Shown here: in pieces, positions 11,301-23,300 of the stretch
Numbering within the stretch: the stretch's first letter is position 1
Layout of the letters: every line of letters begins with the position of its first letter
Notes under the pieces: model-generated
Databases searched by the model: none
What the model saw: the letters and a program-made list of their open reading frames with translations, nothing else
Told to the model about the DNA's origin: nothing
Position numbers and translations under genes: made by a program
Assembly: GCF_035083965.1 (NCBI RefSeq)
Contig: NC_089723.1
Coordinates: forward strand, 22,237,193 to 22,301,192
DNA: 64,000 bases
Reading direction: 5' to 3'
DNA from: Branchiostoma lanceolatum
Lineage: Eukaryota; Chordata; Leptocardii; Amphioxiformes; Branchiostomatidae

Positions 11301-14300
11301 AGCGCCGAGCACTGGCGGCGACAGAGCAAACTGCACCGGTAAATGGATTAGGTCTCAACGATTGCCACAGACAAGATTTTCCATGTGTTGAAGAAAATTC
11401 ACCGCGAAAGACTAGACTTTCCATTTTGTATGGTTTTCTGTAAAATAAAAATCGCCCTTCAGAAAATATTACGTCAAAATCACTAGCAATGATGAACTAG
11501 TAAGTTGGTCAACTCATGCATGAATCGCAATGGTTAGATCTTCATGCTGCTATCTGAAAGAGTTGATGTTCGTTGAAATAATTTGTTTTCACTCACCTGT
11601 CCACAGTTGGGTCTGGAGGCCACGCCCCTGCCGGACAGTCTGGAGAAGAAGAAGATGCAGATCGCTGGCTGGTCGGCAAATCTCCTGGAGAACGCCAGCG
11701 GAGAGGTACGTCAGGGGAATTATCTAAGTCCCGGTAACCGTCAAGGTCGGCTGGTGTTCGGCCAGGATGGCTTGTGTAACTTCTATCTCCCACCTTACAA
11801 AAATACAAGGCAATCAAATGGATCTAAATTGTACAGCATTAACAACTAACTATCAAAGAACAATAAAATGTCTTTTGACAAGAGGTTAACGGAAATGGGA
11901 GCTATAGAATACACAGTTATGACCAACGTGAATTATATTATTTGCATGATTATTCATGACATGATATCTTTACGATATATATCCCACCATCCTTTTTATC
12001 TACAGTTGGGGAACATGTCTCACTGGAATATCGGTGGCGATTGGAAGATCAGAGAAGGAGGATACGGAACCGAAAAATGTTCGCTATCAATATTTGTTTA
12101 TTTAGGTTTACCACACAACGTAATATACGTTATGTTATTGTATATATTTGCATGGTAGTTACTAAGTAAAATGATTTTATACTGTATTTATGCATTGTAT
12201 TGTATCGCATTAACTATGTATGTATTATGATAGTGTAATGATCTTACTGTATGTTCGTCTGTATTTGTGGGTCAGCCGTTACCAGCGAAAGCTGCCTAGG
12301 CTGACCCAGTGTAATGACCTGTCTTTCATTGTCAATAAATACAATACAAATACAAACAGGTGCATGTGTACCTTTACAAGTTGTCCTCCCGCACACTTAA
12401 AACAACATCAACAGTACAATACTTTGCAAAATCAACTATATCTACAAATATAGAAAGCAGGTCATAAAGGAATCATCACTCGGATATTGATATACAATGA
12501 AATGCTATATCTGTATATTGGACGAATAGCTCTTTCGTTAAATCGTGGTATGTGCTGTAGGTTTCGTGACGTCACACATGCGCTGTACAAAGTACCAGGA
12601 GGTGGATCTGACTAAGACGTTTTCTGAGGAACATCTGGACTCGTCCCCTGAAATCCAGGTAGGTTCTCACGATAGGAACGTATCAATACGACTACAGATT
12701 CCTAGTGACAGAATATTTCGTCAGTAGACTTGATTAGCATGGTCATTATAATGTATCGGAAGTTGAAACGCACACAGAACAAGGCAAGCATGATGGATAT
12801 ATAAGTTCAATGGTTTCTATGCAAAGTCAAAGCCCGTCAAATATTTGCATTTTTATGTTTTGACGCGGTGGGTTCGACCATGGAATCGGTCTATTTACCG
12901 GTCTTTGACTTGTATTCAACCTGTATCTATCTTTCTTACCACATTGCCACGCAGCCACTCTCTCATTGGTCGAATGGATAATTGTCATGCTGTCATTGGT
13001 TGACCTGGTAATTGTGATGGACAGTCAGGATCAGTCTATTACATACCGGAAATTTCAAGATTATCACCGCGTCTTTTCACCTTCCCTGCAGGTGTCGGAG
13101 TGGTACACACAGGGTGTCTGTGGTGGAGGGTTCTACACACTGGAGGTGACCCTGATGACGTATGACGGCGACGTCATCAAAAGGTAAGGAAAGGCCAATG
13201 ACCCACCCACGAAGCTGCTCTATACCATAAACTGTATATAGCTGATGTCAACAGCAACTCATTAGCTGTAAAGACCTCCCTCTCTGGATAACTAGTGCAC
13301 CAAACTTTCTCACGAACAGAAAGCCGCTTTTCTCTCAAAATCGCAGAACCCACAAATTCAAGAAACAATGTGTCTTTTCGTCTTCCTCTGCTTCCAAATA
13401 TGAAGGCAAACGCAACTTGTCTAGATATAGCCAACACTGGTATTTGAGTAGTCTGTTGTTACAACAATGTCAATCACATCCTAGTACCAGGTACTTGCAC
13501 TTCCTCTCGGGCATGAACTTGCAAATAAACTTTTTGATAATAAACGCTGGCGTGAATGACTCAATGCAGTGATATTTGGCACCGAGGGGCTCATGCATTA
13601 TCCATCGTTGTCTTTCAGGTATAAGAGCGGGGAGAGAGGAAACCTGTATTCAGGACAGTGGCATGAGGAAAAAGTCACATTTACCGACTACGGCGCAGGA
13701 GTAAGACTTGTTGGCATTCAATCATCAGGTACGGTAGACATGGCCCATGTGGGAACTTAACGTCAACTGTTGAGGGATATGATGTCTTTCGCAGTCGTGT
13801 AACACCAACTCAGTTGTTTATATGTACCCTCAAAAAATCAATAATTATAGCCAATATCTTTTCACTCATGTTCATCAGGTAAGGATGACAAGCACTGGGG
13901 CGGTCATTACGGTGCCCGGATGTCCAACGCCTTCGTCAGGGTGAGGAGAGAGGCGAACGCAGCGGAAGATGACAAATTTGCTGACGTAATTTCCGAGAAC
14001 GTGACGGAAGAAGAGAGGAACCAGCAGGCAGCCTTGAGGGAGAAGGTCGTTCAGAAGGTGCTGACGGAAAATGCCGAACTTTGGTCACAGGACAGCAACG
14101 AAGGTAATGTTCACTTATTACGAACAAAACGTTTTAGAAATGTATGTAGACTACATCAAAATTGATTTCTAATGACGCCAAACTTGACTAAACACTCAGC
14201 GTAATGGTTGAGAAATATAGATTATGAGCCTGGCATGGCGTTGGCCTTTTAAAGTGTAAAAGTGATATATCTGAGTGGAAAATAAATAGTCATGTCGAAA

Positions 14301-17300
14301 AGTGCTATACAATGTTGCCTTTACAGTAGCTTTGTTTTACTTTGTCATTTTTGCTGGTATAACGAAATGCACATAATTATGTTATGCATTTCGTTCATTC
14401 GTCGATTAACTACCAATAAAGAATTGATGCTTATGTTTGAATTCTCATCATTTAATGCAATAATTCTAAAGCCCAACCTATGGAGGATCCCCTCCTGTCA
14501 ATGCAGCAAGGTGGTAAACAAAAAGGTAACAGTTAAAAACTGTCCATTGGTGGAAGTGGTGGTGGTTGAGCATGTATTTGCACGTCGCGGATATAACACA
14601 TTACACACCATGCATGGTTTTACTGAGAAACCACTGGCACGTATGATAGCCATATAGCAGATATTATTGTAGAAGAGTCCATAAGAGGGTAACATACTAT
14701 ATTGACCTGGTGCATGGAGGTGCATAGAGTGGTGGAGTTTCATTCAGTTATTCGAATTCTGCCTAGGCGTCAAAATCTTGGTGACAGTCCATGATAGTTG
14801 TCGCATGCTAACATTCTTATAGCATGCCCTTTGCCTTTTGCAGTTCCTTAGCGGTCTTTCTCCTTGCAATTGGTGTCAATGGCATACACAAGGTGTGATA
14901 TATCATGATAGCACTTCAAATGCAGACCTTTACAGTTTGAATATCCCAAATCTTCCACACCTTCACACACTCATTTCTCATTCACAGACAGTGCTGAGCA
15001 TGATCAAGAGGTAAACACGACGATCTCTAAGCAACGTCGATCGGAGAAGCCAAAGCAGAGAGAGATTAGGGTCTTCGTTTCCAGCACCTTCAAGTGAGTT
15101 ACCAAACTAGTAAGACGCTAAAAGCTTGTTCAATGGAATTGAGAAACTGTACTTGTACACCCTACAGTTCGGAACAAATCATGGCTATCATATCATCAGG
15201 CAAAAGTAGTACAACTTTGGCAATTGTTTATCTATTATCATGATACGAGCTATGAAACATAGTTTGCTACCATTAGCGCATCATTTGATATCCAGGCCTC
15301 ACATCTTGGTCTCTAATCAAAATCAACAACCTTGTTAATGCTATGGTCACATTTGCACTGGTGCCCGCAGGGGGTGTAGCCTGGGCCCGATGGACTGCCG
15401 GATATGGAAGGGGTAGGGGGGGGGGGTGTGGTCACCTTTCGGTGTTTTCACGATTAGCTTACGGCGACCATTTGTCGCCAGGTCCCGGGTTGACTCTAAC
15501 TGCGAGTTGAAATATCCAGGGGCCCGGCCGAGCCCCAAAATATCCAGCTAGCTATCCACAGGGTGTCCCACGGGGTCAAGTAGGGGTCATGCCCGAAGGC
15601 AAAATAAAGATAGCCCTTAAACTTCCCGGCGGGGCCGTTATTTTCAATTGTAACCGTAGCATGAGACGTAGTGATAAGATACTGTATTGTTTTTATGCCA
15701 ACAGAGACTTTAAAGGGGAGAGAGAATACCTCATCAAGAAGACATTCCGTGAACTGAATCGTCTGTGCGCCGAACGTTCCGTCTTCTTCACCTACGTCGA
15801 TCTGCGCTGGGGCATCACGAAGGAACAGTCTGATGACGGACGGACCATCTCCATCTGTCTCAAGGAGGTGAGAAACAAATTTAAATATCGTGATTTTGCT
15901 ATACACGAACTACTTGCTATCAATAATTGAGACTTCAACAACGGTAGCTATATAGGGATGAAAAATCTTATCAGCAATGTTTTTGGCTAGCTAGTATATG
16001 CCTTGTAAAAGAAAGATCGTGAAATAAGCCTATACTACTTAGAAGTGTTCCATGGCAAGTTTATCTTAAAAGAAAAGTTTGCGCTGGGAACGGTTTGAAC
16101 TTGAAAACGCCATACGCAATCACTCAGCTTTGTATTGTGGTAATTTTGTTGTACTTCTGATGCTTAGACACACATGGGCTATTATGCTGTTAGAATCTTT
16201 ATAGATTGTTAACCAAAAGTTATGTTTAAGATGGACATGTCGATAACAGTTCTTTGTTCCCTTTACAGGTGGACCGTTGCCGCCCGTACTTTATCTGTAT
16301 GATGGGAGAGAGGTTCGGGTGGAGTCAAAAAGAGGGCGAACCAGACAAACTGCTGAACGCCAGTTTTGACTACGCCATTAAACACAACGAGGACCTGAAG
16401 TGGATTGAAGATCACCGATTTGACACAAGTGTCACACAGGTAAGACAGGTCGAAACTTACCGATCTTTACACTTTCCAAGTTACTGTAGATGGATCTATT
16501 TTAATTTCTTAAATCTTCGCTCTTAATTAAGTTATGACTATCATAATACATGTACTAAGTATGCATTGTTACCTTCGCCAAGAAGGTAAACATGCTTTTC
16601 GAGTACGTGTGTCTGTCTGTCTGTCTGTTTGTTTGTTTGTTTGTTTGTTTGTAGACAGCATAACTTGAGAAGTCGTGTAAAGATCTCTATAATATCAAAT
16701 ATATTGGTAGGTGTTGACATTATGAGAAAAAAAGACTATGGGCGGCTTTGGGTGACCTAGCGGCTTTCTATGGTTCTGCAGCAGAACCTTCAGTTCATAT
16801 GTCGTATGACGGACAAGCTATGGTCACAATTTTTGGTTGTTAGATAGATATTGTGGTCGGAAAGAAGTGAGATAAGTTTGGGCCCTCTAGTTACATATGC
16901 TGTGATCTATTAGAAGTGTAACCTTTTCGTTCTCATGTCTTTACTGAATTTCGTTGCCGTTTTACTTTTATAATTAGCTGGAGGTCCAACACGCGGCGCT
17001 CAACAATCCTGACGGGGGTCGCCACCGCTGCTTCTTTTACCTGCGAGACCCCGTGAACACGGACACGGGCACAGTTAGCCCTGACGATGTACAGGTTTGT
17101 CACATCTCGATTTGTAACAAAATTAAGTTGACTCAATCAGATACCATAAATGTCAAATAACATGTTAGAGAAACCATCACTTTTTCTTATCAAGAAATTG
17201 ATTTGAGAGAATTTTTTAACTGTACATTTCTAGGGTATCACTAAAGATACTACACCAACAAAACACAACCGAGAATGAAAAATTAATTCAAATCGTTGTG

Positions 17301-20300
17301 TGAATGATTATCATATTACATAAAGACTGGAGTGTTACGCTATGGTCACAATTGGAAAAAAGGAGCCGGCCGACTAGTTTACTTTTTTTTACTTTTGGCC
17401 GTGGCCTCTACGTGGCCCCTGCGGTTGCCCGGCCGGGCCCGGCCTTTTTTACTCGCAGTTAAAATCAGTCCGGGACCTGGTGACAGATGAACAGGTTTCC
17501 GGTGCACATGTATCACTACACAGGGAATTCAGACGCAGCTTAACATTTTCCTCACCCTCTGTAGGTATTTCTGTCCGAGAGCGACTGGCACTATGAACAC
17601 CAGTACAAACTGCGGAAGGCTGTTCTAGATGCAGGAATGAACGTCAGGAACTACAAGGAAACAGAGGACGCATGTACTCTTATCATGGAGGTGACGGTCT
17701 ACTCTTTTACACGCTCTCATTTTTCACTTTGTAGCGAAATATTTCAAATGACCCCTTTCCAAAGTCGGGCGCCATTTTGAATCTGCTCTAACGAGAGCAC
17801 AATCTGGTGTGGGCGCGCGTGATTTGGCACGGCGAGCGGTAAGAGATCTTGGAGCTCAGTTCTTAACAGTTGCGTCACTAACAGAAAGCAGCGTCGAGTC
17901 ATCTTCAGTGAGGGAGGAAGATACCATTTTTTTTGTTTTCCATTTTGTAGGACCTCCAAAGATGTGTGGATGAAGATTTCCCGCCGGGCACAGAGATGAC
18001 CCCCATGCAGCGGGAACAGGAGCACCACATGGCGTTTGCCGACGCGCGCAGGCGCGTGTACATCGGCAGACAGGAGTACTTCGACAAGATCGACGACTTC
18101 ATGGCCAAAAATAAATCAACTCCTCTGGTGAGTTTGTTTGCTTGTTTTTCTAATTTTTGTTTCTTTGTATTGTATACCCGACATACCACCTCATCACGTT
18201 TTTTTCTACAAGCTGCATATCAGGACAAATTTACTAGTATTTGATCCACCCAGACCGGGAAGGAAACCTACGCAAAGAAACAAAGTACCTATAGTAAACG
18301 AAATCACAGTCGGCTAATACTTGCTGAGGTACTAAGGTAAAAGGATATGTAATACATTAAACTATGAATATTTCTAAATGAGTCGTAAACAACGAAATGA
18401 TTGGCAGTTGCTTGTACGAGGGTGAGTCAATAAGTATTGCAATTTGTTTTATAACAAGCTCCCTTTCTTCATCAGATGAGTTGAAATTTGGCACAAAGGT
18501 AAAGTCATATATCTTCTCGAGGCTGAAATATCTCAGTACATGTATGTTATCATATCAAGATGCATGCCTTTGCCTTTGTGTCAAATTTCAACTTGCTTGA
18601 TAAAAAAATGAGCTCGTCATGAAACAAATTGCACCACAAATGGCACCTCTCACCCTGGCCTCGTACTACTGATGAAGCAATACAGACACATGTCCTATCC
18701 TGAAACAGGTCCTAGTCGGTGAGTCCGGATCAGGCAAGTCCGCCCTGGTGGCCAACTGGGTCTCCAAGCACGAGCAGGCTCACCCTGATCACTTCGTCTT
18801 CGTCCACTTCATCGGCAGCTCTGCGGAGAGCTCGAACCACGTCACCTTAGTCAGAAGGTACTTCAGATGCTTTCATGACTTTTGAAGAATGAAATATGTT
18901 GGTGTAACGTTACATGTACGATTTGCGGGAATAAGTGAGCTCTGCACTGCGCAAAGTATGGTTTCATCAACATAGTATAATCAAACAACGTGTCAAAATT
19001 TACACATAAGTAAAAAATATTCTTAACGTGTCACAAAAGGAAGACGGAAAAGTGGGAGAGAAAAATAGCAGAGACAGTAAATGTTAATCATCACAACCAC
19101 AGCTAATACTACTAATTACTTCGTCAGAAGGTTATGTTTTTCGGTTGTGCTCTGGTGGAGTGGCTGTGGTCGCATGTGTGTTTGTATGTTAACAGCGTGA
19201 CTCGAGAAGCTGTGCACGTGGATGGATCTTCATGATATTTGGTGGGTGGTAGGGTTGGTATCGGGAAAACGAAGGTCAAATTTGAGGATGGATTTCTGGC
19301 GGCTTCCTACGGTACTGCAGCGAGCGGTGTATTTTTAGGGTGTTTGTATGTTATCAGCATAATTCGAGAGCCTGTGGATGGATCTGATATTTAGGAGGTA
19401 GATAAAGGTCGGAAAATCGAAGGCTAAGTTCTATAATGGGCCTCCTAGCTGCTACTGCAGCGGAATTTCAGAGTCTGAGGTCTAATTGTCCGGAAATAAT
19501 ACTAGTATGGTTATCTTTTAGGCTGATGGAGGAGCTAAAAGCCTTCTTTAACCTGACCATGGCGGTGCCGACGTCGGACACCAATCTGGTCAGATCCCTG
19601 CCGGTGTGGTTACGGATGGCCGGGATGATGGGCCGGGTACTGATAGTCATGGACGCCCTGAACCAGCTGGACAGCGGGACGGCGCTGGTCGGAGAAGGTA
19701 AAGACCGTCCCAGGATATCACAGTACTGAGAATATGAGATCCCGTTCGCTGAAGCCCCGTCTACACATAGCCAATTATGGCCTACCGACCTTCGCCCAAC
19801 TATGGTTGGGAGTGGTTCGGGAGCTAGGTCGGTGGTGGTCGACGCGCATGGCTGGTGTTAGGCTGCGCCAACCGAAAGTTATGAAATTTCCAAGGTCTGG
19901 AATGGGTTGGCTGGTAGTTGGCTGGTGGTTATAATTAGGATTAAGTCAGTAGTGGTTAGTGTGTGTTTGTGAGTCTATGTGTGACTGGGGCTTAACAAAA
20001 GACTCTGAGTTATCATTATGAAATCTATCTTCTGACTTGCAGGTGATGAGCACGACTTGCTGTGGATTCCAAATGAAATGCCACCTGGTGTTAGCGTGCT
20101 GCTCTCCACCTTACCTGGCAGGGTGAGTGCAGATGCCTTTACTTTCTGTTCGTTTTTATGTCGTTGTATATCGACCCATGCGTGTGTCATGCTACCTTTT
20201 TATATGCTGAGCACATGACATGAAAAAACCTTCGGATCCGGAAACGTTATGCTTCCTTTTCTTATGCTGAGCACTTGGCATAAAAAAAAAATCACGAATC

Positions 20301-23300
20301 CGGATAAGCTTTGAGTGATGAAAATGTATCTTTTCATCGGTCATCAGGCGATGGAGGCTGCCTCGGCCAACGGATGGGAGGCTTTCCGTGTACAGCCTCT
20401 TCAACCCGAGGAGAAGTCTGCGATCATCAAGGGGTACCTGGAGGACATATACACCAAAACTCTGTCTGAAGAGCAGAAACAGCTGATCATTGATGCTCCG
20501 CAGACAAACAACCCGCTGTACCTGAAGGCGTTATTAGATGAGGTAACTTTGTCGGCGTATTCGTAAGTTCTAGTCGTTACAGGCATATCCTACTCAAGTT
20601 GTCATCACTTAGATGTAGGTTCGATATACAAAATATACAATACAAAAGTAACTCAAGCATCTGGATAGATTTGAACGGTTTGACCGTTCACAAAATCTAT
20701 CTGGTTGCTTGGGTGGCCTTTGTAGCCTTGTATCCAACCTGCTATTAATAGCTTCAGAGTTATCCTTTCCGGAAAGGAGTCTCCGGAGCTATAATAGGTA
20801 CCAGGGTTGGATACCAGGCTATAACTTTTGTACTGTGCAACTTCTCATCATTTTGATATTTCATATCAAACCCAGTGTGTCTCCATGATACATTCCTTTG
20901 CTCCATAACGTTTGAAATCATGAATACAAAGCTCGTTTTATGTTGTAGATGCGCCTGTATGGTGAGTTTGAGACGGTGACCACCCGCATACAGCATTATC
21001 TTGAGGCGGAAAATCCAGGCGTCCTCTTCGGCAAGATCTTGGAACGTCTTGAGAATGACTTTGAGACAGGAGTCAACACCAGGTAATAAAAAAAAAGATA
21101 TGGGCCATTTAATTCATAAGATGGCGCTCCTGGGCAGAACCTTCATTAGCCTTATTGTTACACATAAACCAATTTGCTCTTGCGTCATAAGTTCAAAACA
21201 AATCTAAACATCACGACGTGTACATCTACTCCACAGAAAAGACCTTGTCCGCCTCTCCACGTCAGCCATCTGGTGTTCTCATCGTGGGTTATCAGAGGAA
21301 GAACTGGTCACCCTTCTAGACGTATGTATTACCTTCGCTTGTCTACCTATAGTGTAGTGAATAAGTAGTTAATGATGAATACCACAGCATGACCAGGAAA
21401 AAAAAGAAGATACAAAAGCCGCAGGTTCTGCAGCAGTACCAATGACATACACCAGGGGGCCAAAAATCAACTCTGTCCTTCGTCTTCCAAGAACCTACCC
21501 ACAGCCCAAAATATCATTACAATCCATCCAGAGGTTGATGATTTTTGAGGAAACACCCGAAGATAGACATACAGACACACAGCTAGGTCATAAACTATAC
21601 CTCCATTTTCATAGAGGTACAAAGATACTTTTTTAATAGGGTAGTCTTCAACAAATGCAACTCTTTTCTATGTGGAAAATTTTCTGAATAGCAAATGAGT
21701 CTACATTTGAGATGTTGTATCGATAATGCTTGCCTTTTATAGAATCAATATGTTATCTATTCACAACAGGTACCATCCGTTGTCTGGTCACCCTTCTACC
21801 TCTCCTTGGATGACAACTTGATCAATCGAAACGGGATCCTGAACTTCTTCCACGACCATCTCCGCCAGGCAGTGGAGGCCCGGTACCTGCCGACTGCTGA
21901 CGACAAGCGGCTGAAGTACCTGGAACTGGCGGATTACTTCGCGACGAGAGAGATCGACGACAGAGTTGTAAGATAAATATTGTAATATTGATATCAATGA
22001 TTGACTCTTAATTGGAAAATGATTATTTATAATGAAAACTGTTCTCCAACGAAAAAAAGGACTTTTCAACTGAATCGATCAGTCCTCATTAGGCATCTGA
22101 TCCAATCGCTCTGGACAAGTGACTTTAAGCACGTCTGACGTCAGCAACGGGTGAAAGGTTGTTGGAAGTCGATATCGCCCTCATCTCCTTTCCGAATGTT
22201 TATTGGTTGCTACTTTGATCGGTCGATTGGCTGATTGCTGCTCATTATGTTTATGTAGGGGTCAAAGGTTGTTGGAAGTCGATATCACATCCCGTCCCGC
22301 TTGTTTATTGACTGCTTGTTGGGCCATCGACTGACTGATTGATTGATTGATTGATTGATTGATTGCCAATGCTTTGTATTATTGTTTGTGTAGGTGGACG
22401 AGCTGCCTTTTCTTCTCTCCAAGGCTGGTGAGATGGAGCGTCTCCGAACAACCATCACGAACCTGCAAATCTTTCAGAGGATGATGAAGTCTGTAGAGGG
22501 AACCTTCAACCTCATGAAGTGCTGGCAACAGGTATATATTAAATAGACTCATTTTTTTCATTTCTCAAAAATCAATAAATTAAATGCTGCCTGTGTGTGT
22601 CTTTGAAACGATATCATTTCATCTCAGCATATGAAATACTATGCGTGTAGGCAAGGATATGCTTTTTTCCATATTCATTTTCATCGGCAAGGATAGATGT
22701 GCACGTTTAGTTGCAATACTAGGGTCATAATCCTCGAATACTTCCTGTAGGTGGGAGGTTACGAGCAAGCGGAAGTAGATTATCTGAAGGCCTTGGCAGG
22801 GGAACCTCATGGATCGTCCGAACAAGATAAAGAGGACAGAGTCGCGCTTCTTCGCAGCATGGCAGCATTCTTCGTCAAAGCAGGACTGCTAAAAAGTGCA
22901 AGGTAAGTTTCCTGTCTATCAGCCTTTGTAAATATAAAATCCAAATCCGGTATTCGACTTTACTACAGCCGCGCAATCGGCGCACGCGAAGCTTCGCGTT
23001 TAAACCATTCGATGGAAGCCCATGCAATACGACTTCGAATCCCGGGGAATACGATAGAATATTGACCGGTCCGGAACAACCGTATCAAACGTTATCGCAG
23101 CTCAGGAGTGACAAAAAGCAGTTATAACGCGACATGTACACAGTCACCCGGTTACACAAATTGACAAAATATGCTCTAAGTCTTACGACGTGCCCGACGA
23201 CGTTGAATGTGAGTTTACATAATAAATACACAAATAAAGCATCACTGCGAACAAATTCCGTCACAATGATCTGATCCCCTGTGCTAATAGAAGCGTTCTT

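Larger units (their letters stand above)
11237..14103 (+). other. exons 10-16: F-box-associated (FBA) domain
   Basis: Exons: 11237-11338, 11607-11705, 12006-12078, 12561-12658, 13092-13183, 13619-13728, 13879-14103. Family hallmarks appear in the right order: NLLENASGE, WNIGGDWKIRE, KCFVTSHMRC, SEWYTQGVCGGGFYTLEV, GVRLVGIQSSG and HWGGHYGAR. These match the FBXO2/FBXO6/NCCRP1 FBA domain. The Trp of HWGG (residue 932) aligns, from memory of the family, with the Trp needed for N-glycan binding in FBXO2; the preceding Tyr is His here. No F-box precedes the domain. Exon 12 uses an atypical donor, AAAAT|GTTCGC, but phase and family alignment (K-C-F-V-T-S) support it. Exon 16 then runs into a charged linker. 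Confidence 0.88.
14988..18127 (+). other. exons 17-22: DUF4062 domain and linker
   Basis: Exons: 14988-15093, 15705-15867, 16269-16439, 16978-17094, 17565-17690, 17951-18127. The translation contains IRVFVSSTF (1027-1035) and VDLRWGIT (1067-1074), typical of DUF4062 in front of NACHT ATPases, and FICMMGERFGW in the next exon. The FBA-bearing exon 16 and the DUF4062-bearing exon 17 join in phase 1, and exons 17 and 18 split the Lys codon after SSTF. This ties the two halves into one reading frame. Confidence 0.88.
18709..21967 (+). other. exons 23-29: NACHT/STAND NTPase
   Basis: Exons: 18709-18857, 19522-19697, 20043-20122, 20348-20542, 20949-21082, 21237-21321, 21770-21967. The Walker A motif is GESGSGKS with Lys1297; the Walker B is VLIVMDAL with Asp1381. 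LLSTLPGR fits the sensor region, and NNPLYLKALLDE followed by FFHDHLRQAV fits the winged-helix part of NPHP3/TEP1-type NTPases. Key catalytic residues are intact, so ATP binding is expected. Confidence 0.88.
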
